Assembly (NCBI GenBank): GCA_900542125.1
Contig: UQMO01000077.1
Coordinates: 1-7,699 of the forward strand
Origin: an uncultured Collinsella sp.
GTDB lineage: Bacteria > Actinomycetota > Coriobacteriia > Coriobacteriales > Coriobacteriaceae
Direction of reading: 5' to 3'
Length of the DNA: 7,699 nucleotides
The position numbers and the translations under genes were made by a program. Below, piece by piece: positions 1 through 5,367 of the stretch (its first letter is position 1; each line of letters starts with the position of its first letter). A model generated the notes under the pieces. The model searched no databases. It was given only the letters and a program-made list of their open reading frames with translations, and was not told the DNA's origin.

Positions 1-678
1 GTCATGGCCGTGGCAGCCGCATGTGGCCTCGCCGTTCTGTGCGAGCGTGCCGGCAATAAGGGCTTCGACGCAAGCGTCGCAGCTGCCCTGGGCACCTGCG
101 TATACCGTGATGCCGGCTTGGGCAAGCGCGTTGATGGCGCCACCGCCGATGCCGCCGCAGATGAGCGTGTCCACACCGCCGTTGGCGAGCAGGCCCGCCA
201 GGGCGCCGTGGCCGGTGCCGCCGGTGCCCACGACCTGCTCGTTGAGCACCTTGCCGTCCTGAATGTCGTAGATCTTGAACTGCTCGCTGCGGCCAAAGTG
301 CATAAAGATGTTGCCGTTGTCGTACGTCGTTGCCACCCTCATGGTGCCGACCTCCTTTGCTGGCCATGCGGCCGTCGTCGAGGCGATGGGGGAGTACGCG
401 ATATTGCCGCCCTCGATGACGAGCGCTCGTCCGTTGACCAGCGCATCGGCCACCTTGCGATGCGCGCGGCTGCAAATGGCCGCCACCGTTGCACGGGCGA
501 TGCCCATCTGCTGGGCGACCGCCTCTTGGTTGAGACCTTCCAGGTCGCACAGGCGCAGCACCTCAAGCTCGTCGACGGTCATGTCGATGGCATCACCGCT
601 GGCCAGGCCATCGGGGGTGAAGCCGCGGTATTCGGGGATGATCCCGACGCGGCGCAGTTTTTCGCGTCTTCCTGCCAT
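1..678 (-). CDS. DUF134 helix-turn-helix / NifX-like cofactor-binding fusion protein (3' end cut by window edge)
   Basis: Read on the minus strand from ATG at 678-676, the frame stays open for 226 codons to base 1 with no stop, so the C-terminus is missing or nearly so. Residues 1-92 fit DUF134/UPF0251: basic start (MAGRREKLRRV), IPEYRGFTP, then the MTVDELEVLRLCDLEGLNQE block and a sigma-70-region-4-like HTH at about 48-80, ending in ADALVNGRALVIEGG. Residues 113-212 fit the NifX/NifB-C/MTH1175 (dinitrogenase Fe-Mo cofactor) domain: MRVATTYDNGNIFMHFGRSEQFKIYD, a GTGGTGHG loop, LICGGIGGGAINAL and CDACVEALIAG. A short CGCHGHD tail could bind metal. GGAGGG at 682-687 supports the start. A DNA-binding domain joined to a metal/cofactor-type domain suggests a sensor-regulator, but that role is inference; DUF134 has no settled function that I know. 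The gene diverges from thyA and may bind the paired dyads between them. Confidence 0.88.
   Translation of the reverse strand, partial: MAGRREKLRRVGIIPEYRGFTPDGLASGDAIDMTVDELEVLRLCDLEGLNQEAVAQQMGIARATVAAICSRAHRKVADALVNGRALVIEGGNIAYSPIASTTAAWPAKEVGTMRVATTYDNGNIFMHFGRSEQFKIYDIQDGKVLNEQVVGTGGTGHGALAGLLANGGVDTLICGGIGGGAINALAQAGITVYAGAQGSCDACVEALIAGTLAQNGEATCGCHGHD
340..357 (-). promoter_or_regulatory. Internal Shine-Dalgarno and in-frame ATG at the domain junction
   Basis: Inside the fusion gene the minus strand reads AAGGAGG (351-357), then 8 nt, then ATG (342-340). This ATG is in frame as codon 113 and begins MRVATTYDNGN, exactly where stand-alone NifX-like proteins start. The SD is better matched and better spaced than the one at the annotated start. 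A second, short product consisting only of the cofactor domain is therefore plausible, but it is not shown by sequence alone. The motif also encodes AKEVG in the linker, so it could be chance. Confidence 0.5.
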
Positions 679-690
679 ACACCCTCCAAA

Positions 691-705
691 TCTGACATAT
701 GTCAA
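691..705 (-). promoter_or_regulatory. Operator-like dyad, copy 1 (TTGACATATGTCAGA)
   Basis: The core TGACATATGTCA (693-704) is a perfect 12-bp palindrome. On the minus strand the extended 15-mer matches copy 2 at 14 of 15 positions. It lies between the predicted -10 of the DUF134-NifX gene and its RBS, over the expected transcription start, a classic position for a repressor site. The binding protein is not known; the adjacent HTH protein is the obvious candidate. Confidence 0.6.
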
Positions 706-709
706 CAAT

Positions 710-737
710 AAGATAGCGCGCGAGCTGAACCGTGCAA
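710..737 (-). promoter_or_regulatory. Predicted promoter of the DUF134-NifX gene
   Basis: On the minus strand TTGCAC (737-732) and TATCTT (715-710) are separated by 16 bp, a fair sigma-70 match. The expected start of transcription, near 703, falls inside dyad copy 1, giving a leader of about 25 nt with GGAGGG before the ATG. Inferred from the consensus only. Confidence 0.45.
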
Positions 738-744
738 GACATTT

Positions 745-759
745 TTGGCATATGTCAGA
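745..759 (+). promoter_or_regulatory. Operator-like dyad, copy 2 (TTGGCATATGTCAGA)
   Basis: This is a second copy of the same 15-mer in the opposite orientation, with one mismatch in the core (TGGCATATGTCA, 746-757). Its centre is 53 bp from that of copy 1, about five helical turns, so both sites face the same side of the DNA. It sits just upstream of the -35 of the minus-strand gene and about 46 bp upstream of the thyA -10, so it could act on either promoter. Confidence 0.6.
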
Positions 760-804
760 AAATGAGGGCTTATTTTTGGGCTGTGGGGCCGCGTGCGCCT
801 GGGC

Positions 805-810
805 TACAAT
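805..810 (+). promoter_or_regulatory. Predicted -10 element of thyA-folA
   Basis: TACAAT lies 34 bp before the thyA ATG, giving a leader of about 28 nt that contains AGGAGGG (835-841). The -35 region at 17-bp spacing (782-787, TGTGGG) is a poor match, so an activator or a divergent sigma preference is possible. Consensus-based call. Confidence 0.45.
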
Positions 811-844
811 GAATCTCGCTTATAGGCGACTGACAGGAGGGTCA

Positions 845-1693
845 ATGAGCAAGGCTGATCAACAGTTTGTAACCATGTGCCGCGATATCTTGGACCATGG
901 CACCACCACCGAGGGCCAAAAGGTCCGACCGGTGTGGGAGGACGGCACCCCTGCCTATACCATTAAAAACTTTGGCGTTACGGCTCGCTACGACCTGCGT
1001 GAGGAGTTCCCCGCGCTCACACTGCGTCGCACGGCGCTTAAGTCTGCCATGGACGAGATCTTGTGGATCTATCAAAAGAAGTCAAATAACGTCCATGACC
1101 TTAACAGCCATATTTGGGACGAGTGGGCCGACGAGACTGGCTCCATCGGCAAGGCCTACGGGTACCAGATTGGGCAGAAAAGCCATTATGCCGAGGGTGA
1201 CTTTGACCAGATGGACCGCGTGCTGTACGACCTTAAGAACACGCCGTACAGCCGCCGCATTATGACCAACACCTACGTGTTTAGCGACCTGTCCGAGATG
1301 CACCTGTATCCGTGCGCCTACAGCGTGACCTATAACGTGACGCAGCGCCCGCAGGACGATAAGCCCACACTCAACATGATTCTCAACCAGCGCAGCCAAG
1401 ATATTTTGGCCGCCAACAACTGGAATGTGTGCCAGTACGCCATTTTGCTGATGATGGTCGCGCAGTCGGTCGATATGATTCCCGGCGAGCTGCTGCATGT
1501 GATTGCCGATGCCCACATTTACGACCGTCATGTCGATATCGTCCGTGAACTTATCGAGCGTCCGCAGTTTGCGGCGCCTAAGGTAACACTTAACCCCGAT
1601 GTGCACGATTTCTATGCGTTTACGACCGACGACCTGATCGTCGAGGGCTATGAGCACGGCCCGCAGGTCAAGAACATTCCCATTGCGGTGTAG
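845..1693 (+). CDS. thyA: Thymidylate synthase ThyA
   Basis: The 282-residue protein converts dUMP and 5,10-methylene-THF to dTMP and dihydrofolate, the cytosolic de novo dTMP step. The family signature is clear: R28 near the N-terminus for phosphate binding, WIYQKKSNNV, HIWDEWADETGSIGKAYGYQ, the phosphate-binding arginines in SRR (136-138), catalytic Cys157 in YPCAY, QRSQD (182-186), the base-selecting Asn in NNWN (194), and DAHIYDRH (222-229). The pattern is nearer the Bacillus subtilis-type ThyA than the E. coli enzyme: PCAY replaces PCH, and AANNWN replaces LGxPFN. The frame is open far upstream, but ATG 845 is chosen because AGGAGGG lies 3-4 nt before it and the protein begins there as in its family. 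folA follows 9 nt after the stop, so the two are almost surely co-transcribed. Confidence 0.97.
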   Translation: MSKADQQFVTMCRDILDHGTTTEGQKVRPVWEDGTPAYTIKNFGVTARYDLREEFPALTLRRTALKSAMDEILWIYQKKSNNVHDLNSHIWDEWADETGSIGKAYGYQIGQKSHYAEGDFDQMDRVLYDLKNTPYSRRIMTNTYVFSDLSEMHLYPCAYSVTYNVTQRPQDDKPTLNMILNQRSQDILAANNWNVCQYAILLMMVAQSVDMIPGELLHVIADAHIYDRHVDIVRELIERPQFAAPKVTLNPDVHDFYAFTTDDLIVEGYEHGPQVKNIPIAV

Positions 1694-1702
1694 GTGGCGC
1701 TC

Positions 1703-2221
1703 ATGACGTGTAAGCTTTCTGCCATTGTCGCCGTGTGTGACGATTGGGGCATTGGGTGCGAGGGCGACATGGTGGTGTCCAATCGCGCCGACATGCGCCA
1801 TTTTGTGGCCTGCACCAAGGGTTGCCCGGTCATCATGGGGCGCAAGACGCTGCTGAGTTTTCCCGGTGGGCGTCCGCTCAAGAACCGTCGCAATATCGTG
1901 CTTACCCGCGACGAGAGCTTTGCCCCCGAGGGCGTCGACGTGGTGCATAGCATCGACGAGGCGCTCGCTGCGGTTGCCGATGAGCCCGTTGCCTGGGTGA
2001 TCGGTGGTGGCGATGTCTATCGGCAGTTTTTGCCGTACTGCGTGGAGGCCGAGGTCACGCATAACCACTGCGTCCATCCCGTGGACACGTATTTTCCCAA
2101 TTTGGACGCCGATCCTGCATGGGAAGTTTCGCAGGCTGGCGGGGTTGCCACGATTGCCGCGGGCGAGGGTGACGAGGGTCTCGATTATGAGTTCGTGACA
2201 TATCGTCGCGTTGAGGCGTAA
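1703..2221 (+). CDS. folA: Dihydrofolate reductase
   Basis: The 172-residue protein reduces dihydrofolate to tetrahydrofolate with NADPH, recycling the dihydrofolate made by the ThyA encoded just upstream. Visible family features are LSAIVAVCDDWGIG at the N-terminus, the acidic residue in RADMRHF (E. coli Asp27 equivalent), PVIMGRKT, RRNIVLTRD and the nucleotide-site WVIGGGDVYRQFLP. ATG 1703 is preferred over an in-frame GTG at 1694. The ATG has AGGTGG 5 nt upstream, overlapping the thyA stop, while the GTG has no SD, and the family normally starts right before this strand. Unusual: the Met20 loop keeps Met and the acidic residue but has Val-Val where E. coli has Pro21-Trp22, with no length change in between. 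This may be a subfamily trait. The rest of the fold looks intact. Confidence 0.95.
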   Translation: MTCKLSAIVAVCDDWGIGCEGDMVVSNRADMRHFVACTKGCPVIMGRKTLLSFPGGRPLKNRRNIVLTRDESFAPEGVDVVHSIDEALAAVADEPVAWVIGGGDVYRQFLPYCVEAEVTHNHCVHPVDTYFPNLDADPAWEVSQAGGVATIAAGEGDEGLDYEFVTYRRVEA

Positions 2222-2263
2222 ATCGCCTAGCGTGAACGGTATTATCGGGTTGATTGAATGCAT

Positions 2264-2286
2264 GGGGCGGCGCTTCGCGTCGCCTC
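2264..2286 (+). terminator. Possible terminator after thyA-folA
   Basis: An 8-bp GC-rich stem (GGCGGCGC / GCGTCGCC, one G-T pair) closes on a TTC triloop at 2266-2284, with further weak pairing outside. It is 45 bp past the folA stop. The following bases (TCGTTTGG) are only weakly T-rich, so intrinsic termination would be inefficient. A TATAGA at 2293-2298 could be the -10 of the next gene. Confidence 0.45.
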
Positions 2287-2330
2287 GTTTGGTATAGATG
2301 TGCTGTTAAGAAGGGTGCGGGCTGGCTGCT

Positions 2331-3245
2331 ATGACTGATGCCGTTGAGGTTCTGCGAATCGATTCGCTTACGGATGAGCGGCTCGACGCCTACGTGCGAC
2401 TGACCGAGCGCGAGCTTCGCTGCGTGCTGGAGCCCCAAAAGGGTATCTTTATCGCTGAGAGTGCCAAGGTTATCGAGCGCGCGGTGCGTGCCGGATACCA
2501 GCCGGTGAGCTTTCTTTTGGGCGAACGCTGGCTTGATCAGATGATGCCGCTGTTTGAGCGCCTGGTTGTGCGCGAGGACGCCGGTCCTGTTCCTGTGTTC
2601 GTTGCCTCCATGGAGCTCATGGAGCAATTGACGGGCTTTAACGTGACGCGCGGTGCGCTCGCGGCGTTTCGTCGCCCGCGGCAGATTCCGGTTGATGAGT
2701 TCTTGGGCGGCGTCGTCGAGGCGGCGGGGGAGCGTCCGGTGCGTGTGTGCGTGCTCGAGGGTATTGTCGACCACACCAACGTCGGCGCGATTTTCCGCTC
2801 GGCCGCCGCGCTCAATGTCGACGGCATTCTGGTGAGCCCTACGTGCTGTGACCCGCTGTACCGTCGCTCGGCCCGCGTGAGCATGGGCACGGTGTTCCAG
2901 GTGCCCTGGACGCGCATTGGCAGCGAGGCGCGCGTGTGGCCACATGACGGCCTGGCGGCGCTGCACGATGCCGGTTTTTCGTGTGCCGCCATGGCGTTGA
3001 CGGACGATTCAGTGTCGTTGGACGATCCCGCGCTACAGGAGATTGACCGCCTGGCAATCTTTATGGGCACCGAGGGTGCCGGCCTGGGCGCCAAGACCAT
3101 CGCGGACTGCGACCGGGCCGTGCGCATTCCGATGGCGCACGGGGTCGATTCGCTCAACGTGGCCGCGGCGAGTGCCGTCGCCTTTTGGCAGCTGTGCCCG
3201 CATCTGAGCAATGAGTATCACTACCAGCCGGGTTTGTATCACTAG
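2331..3245 (+). CDS. SpoU/TrmH-family RNA 2'-O-methyltransferase
   Basis: The 304-residue protein is predicted to transfer a methyl group from S-adenosylmethionine to a ribose 2'-OH in rRNA or tRNA. Residues about 10-115 resemble the L30e-like substrate-binding domain seen in RlmB/TsnR relatives (KGIFIAESAKVIERAVRAG). The SPOUT catalytic domain follows, with all three motifs: motif 1 HTNVGAIFRSAAAL (148-161, Asn150 and Arg156), motif 2 IFMGTEGAGLG (243-253), and motif 3 RIPMAHGVDSLNVAAASAVA (265-284), which form the trefoil knot. ATG 2331 has only a weak, distant AAGAAGGG before it (2308-2315), so initiation may be modest. The exact target nucleotide cannot be told from the sequence. It is a stand-alone gene, 109 bp after folA and 125 bp before the MATE gene. 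Confidence 0.92.
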   Translation: MTDAVEVLRIDSLTDERLDAYVRLTERELRCVLEPQKGIFIAESAKVIERAVRAGYQPVSFLLGERWLDQMMPLFERLVVREDAGPVPVFVASMELMEQLTGFNVTRGALAAFRRPRQIPVDEFLGGVVEAAGERPVRVCVLEGIVDHTNVGAIFRSAAALNVDGILVSPTCCDPLYRRSARVSMGTVFQVPWTRIGSEARVWPHDGLAALHDAGFSCAAMALTDDSVSLDDPALQEIDRLAIFMGTEGAGLGAKTIADCDRAVRIPMAHGVDSLNVAAASAVAFWQLCPHLSNEYHYQPGLYH

Positions 3246-3370
3246 GCAGATAGTTCGCACCGGGCTCTGACTCGGGGTGTTTCGGTCGACGCCGGTCGGT
3301 GCTAAGCTGCTATTGGTTTTGGCCTTAAATTGCCGTTTTGTTGTTTGACGTATGCTGGTGGGGAGGGCGT

Positions 3371-4720
3371 GTGGCTAAGAAATCTACGGCTATCGATGTA
3401 ACGCAGGGTGTTATTTGGCAGCAGCTGCTTTCGCTGTGCGTTCCCATCTTTTTTAGTTCGTTTTTTCAACAGGCCTACACGCTTATCGGTACCTATATCG
3501 TCGGCCAGTTTGGCGGCAAGCTTGCACTGGGTGGCATTCAGGCCACGATGGTGCTCACCGAGCTCTGCATTGGCTTTTGCGTTGGCGTCGGTGCCGGCTG
3601 CGCGGTCATTACCGGTCAGTATTTTGGCCAGCACGATGATGAGCGACTGAGTCGTTCGGTCCATACGGCCATGACCCTCGCGCTGGTGGGCGGTATCGTT
3701 TTCTCGATTCTTGGCATAGTGTTCGTTGAGCCCATGCTGGTACTTATGAACACTCCGCATGAACTTTTGGCCGAGGGCGTGGCCTATGCTCGTTGCTATT
3801 TTGCCGCCATGGTTGCGGCGCTGCTGCTCAATATGGGAACGGCACTGCTGCGCGCCGTGGGCGACACGCGCGGGCCTGCTGTGATCATCGCTTCCGGCTG
3901 CCTTGTTAATGCGGTGCTGGATGTCATCTTTGTTGCCATGCTTCATATGGAGGCGCTGGGCTGCGGCATCGCGGTGGCGCTGACCATTTGCTCCAACGCC
4001 ACGATGATCGTGATTCGCATGATGCACGCACCGGGTGCGTGGCGGCTTTCGCTGTCCAAACTCGGCATTGATCCTGGCATTTGTAAGAGCATGATCTCGT
4101 GTGGTCTGCCGCTTGGCTTTCAGTCTGCTGCGTATTCGATTTCCAACGTTTTGATTCAGGTGTCGGTCAACTCGTTTGGTGCCGATGTCACTACGGCGTG
4201 GGGTCTTTCGGGCCGTTTGGATGGCATTGTCTGGATGGTTACCGAGGCGCTTGGCGTGTCGATCACCACGTTCTCGGCACAGAACTTTGGCGCGCGCAAC
4301 TACGAGCGCATGCGCAAGGGCTACCATACGTCGCTCGTGCTGTCGTTTATGCTCATTGGTGGCCTGTCTGCCGTGCTGCTGGTGTTCTCGGGTCCTCTGT
4401 CGCGTCTGTTTGTCGACGATGCTTCGATTTCGGCGTACACCACGACGATCCTTCATTTTATCGCGCCGTTCTACGCGATCTTCTCGATTATCGAAAACGC
4501 GTCGGGCTCCATTCGCGGTGCCGGCGTTAGCTTGCAGCCCATGCTGCTCACGATTTTTGGCACTGTCGTGCTCAGGGTGATCTGGGTGTTTGCGATTATG
4601 CCGTTCGATCCGTCGCTTGAGCACCTGCTGCTGGTTTACCCCGTAACCTGGCTCATCACGGCCACGATGTTTACCATCTACCACCACAGCGGCAACTGGC
4701 TCGGCCGCGCCACCGCCTAA
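3371..4720 (+). CDS. MATE-family multidrug/Na+(H+) antiporter
   Basis: The 449-residue integral membrane protein has about twelve hydrophobic segments in two halves, as in MATE exporters of drugs and metabolites driven by Na+ or H+. Diagnostic stretches are IDVTQGVIWQQLLSLCVPIFF at the start, SSFFQQAYTLIGTYIVGQFG in TM1-2, GAGCAVITGQYFGQHD after the first pair, ALLRAVGDTRGP in the middle, and the second-half counterparts AQNFGARNYERMRKG and SGSIRGAGVSLQP. The frame is open from a TTG at 3338, but GTG 3371 is preferred: it has GGGAGGG (3361-3367) just upstream and gives MAKKSTAIDVTQG, the usual start for this type. Substrate is unknown. The stop at 4718-4720 is followed at once by the nested inverted repeat that separates it from the convergent cobO-like gene. 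Confidence 0.94.
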   Translation: MAKKSTAIDVTQGVIWQQLLSLCVPIFFSSFFQQAYTLIGTYIVGQFGGKLALGGIQATMVLTELCIGFCVGVGAGCAVITGQYFGQHDDERLSRSVHTAMTLALVGGIVFSILGIVFVEPMLVLMNTPHELLAEGVAYARCYFAAMVAALLLNMGTALLRAVGDTRGPAVIIASGCLVNAVLDVIFVAMLHMEALGCGIAVALTICSNATMIVIRMMHAPGAWRLSLSKLGIDPGICKSMISCGLPLGFQSAAYSISNVLIQVSVNSFGADVTTAWGLSGRLDGIVWMVTEALGVSITTFSAQNFGARNYERMRKGYHTSLVLSFMLIGGLSAVLLVFSGPLSRLFVDDASISAYTTTILHFIAPFYAIFSIIENASGSIRGAGVSLQPMLLTIFGTVVLRVIWVFAIMPFDPSLEHLLLVYPVTWLITATMFTIYHHSGNWLGRATA

Positions 4721-4803
4721 TGATCCGTAGGGGACGAGGGAAACGGATCATTTCTCTCCGTCGTGATGTTGATGATCTGTTTTCCTCCGTCCCCTTCGGA
4801 TCA
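4721..4803. repeat. Nested inverted repeat filling the gap between convergent genes
   Basis: Arm 1 (4721-4750) and arm 2 (4773-4803) are near-perfect reverse complements. About 27 of 31 aligned positions match with one single-base gap, and two of the three mismatches become G-U pairs in RNA. The 22-bp loop is at 4751-4772. Each arm is also a smaller dyad: TGATCCGT...ACGGATCA in arm 1 (8-bp stem) and TGATCTG...CGGATCA in arm 2 (7 bp with a wobble). The unit abuts the MATE stop and ends 1 bp before the cobO stop. Neither strand has a T-run after it, so it is not a standard intrinsic terminator, though it may still halt transcription from both sides. The form recalls REP or MITE-like elements; whether it recurs in the genome cannot be seen here. 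Confidence 0.85.
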
Positions 4804-4804
4804 A

Positions 4805-5290
4805 TTAGTATTCGATGCCTTGGCGGGCTAGGAGGCCTTCGTCGAAGTAGTGTTTGACGGGGCGCATTTCGGTTACTAGGTCTGCAAGGTCGGCCAGTGG
4901 CAGCAGGCCTCGGCCGGTGAGCACGAGCTCCGTGGTGGCGGGCTTTATCGCGATCAACGATTCGACATCCTCGCGCGTCACAAAGCCCCGTCGCATGGCT
5001 TCTCCCAGCTCATCCAAGATCAGCACGTCGACCTGGCTAATCTGCTCGCGCGCCAGCTCCATGATCTGTGCGGCACAGGCTTCGGGCGTGTCGCGGTCGG
5101 CTTGTACGATGCGTAGCCCCAATCGAGGTGCTGCGTCATGTTCGGCACAGTGCAGCTTCTTGGCAAACTGAAGCATGAGCACGTTAAGTCCATAGCCCGT
5201 GGCGCGCAGCGCGAGGCCCAGCGCAGCCGTCGTCTTGCCCTTGCCGTCGCCCGTATAGATTTGAACCTTGCCGACTTCCAGTGATGCCAT
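4805..5290 (-). CDS. cobO: Cob(I)yrinic acid a,c-diamide adenosyltransferase-like protein (CobO/BtuR/CobA type), short form
   Basis: The 161-residue cytosolic protein is predicted to transfer adenosyl from ATP to cob(I)alamin or its precursor, in corrinoid salvage or synthesis. Walker A is GDGKGKTT (14-21), the acidic Walker B-like pair is in LILDE (Asp93-Glu94), and the family C-terminus is strong: ELVLTGRG (121-128), ADLVTEMRPVKHYFDEGLLARQGIEY. It is shorter than the roughly 196-residue enteric CobA. The missing part lies between the P-loop half and the DE motif, where CobA carries GFTWET; this protein has no Trp at all. ATG 5290-5288 has AAAGGA (5296-5301) 5 nt upstream. No other cobalamin gene is in the window, so it is an orphan here. 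It diverges from ftsH with 77 bp between and converges on the MATE gene. Confidence 0.9.
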   Translation of the reverse strand: MASLEVGKVQIYTGDGKGKTTAALGLALRATGYGLNVLMLQFAKKLHCAEHDAAPRLGLRIVQADRDTPEACAAQIMELAREQISQVDVLILDELGEAMRRGFVTREDVESLIAIKPATTELVLTGRGLLPLADLADLVTEMRPVKHYFDEGLLARQGIEY

Positions 5291-5367
5291 CTCTGTCCTT
5301 TCGTGCCCGGCGTCGGTTTATCGCCGTCCGGGTTGGGTATTCTAGAAAACATTATCAACCCCAGTAG
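5291..5367. other. Divergent cobO-ftsH intergenic region
   Basis: This 77-bp gap must hold the promoters of both genes. An imperfect hairpin is seen (CCCGG 5306-5310 with CCGGG 5328-5332, plus broken inner pairing), which falls in the cobO leader on the minus strand. For ftsH the best -10-like hexamers are TATTCT (5338-5343) and CATTAT (5350-5355), neither with a good -35. No promoter call is secure. Confidence 0.35.

Noticed and set aside
4..711. A plus-strand 235-codon open frame over the DUF134-NifX gene.
   Set aside because: It is the mirror of the minus-strand gene, which has both domain signatures and a ribosome binding site.
275..844. A possible 190-residue N-terminal extension of ThyA in the same frame.
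   Set aside because: It overlaps the divergent gene and both promoters. ThyA normally starts at MSKADQQF, and AGGAGGG lies directly before ATG 845.
2196..2207. TGACATATCGTC near the end of folA, resembling half of the operator dyad.
   Set aside because: Only one half-site is kept, and it encodes the expected C-terminal VTYRR of DHFR, so it is best read as coding chance.
1082..2263. A 393-codon open frame antisense to thyA and folA.
   Set aside because: It spans two clear, conserved sense genes, has low-complexity composition and no RBS of note.
3246..3370. Possible terminator or promoter between the methyltransferase and MATE genes.
   Set aside because: Only short, distant arms (GCACCG / CGGTGC) and a poor -10-like TAAGCT (3303-3308) were found; none is strong enough to call.
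3302..4687. A 461-codon open frame antisense to the MATE gene.
   Set aside because: The translation is rich in Arg, His and Asn with no domain, as expected for the mirror of a hydrophobic membrane protein gene.
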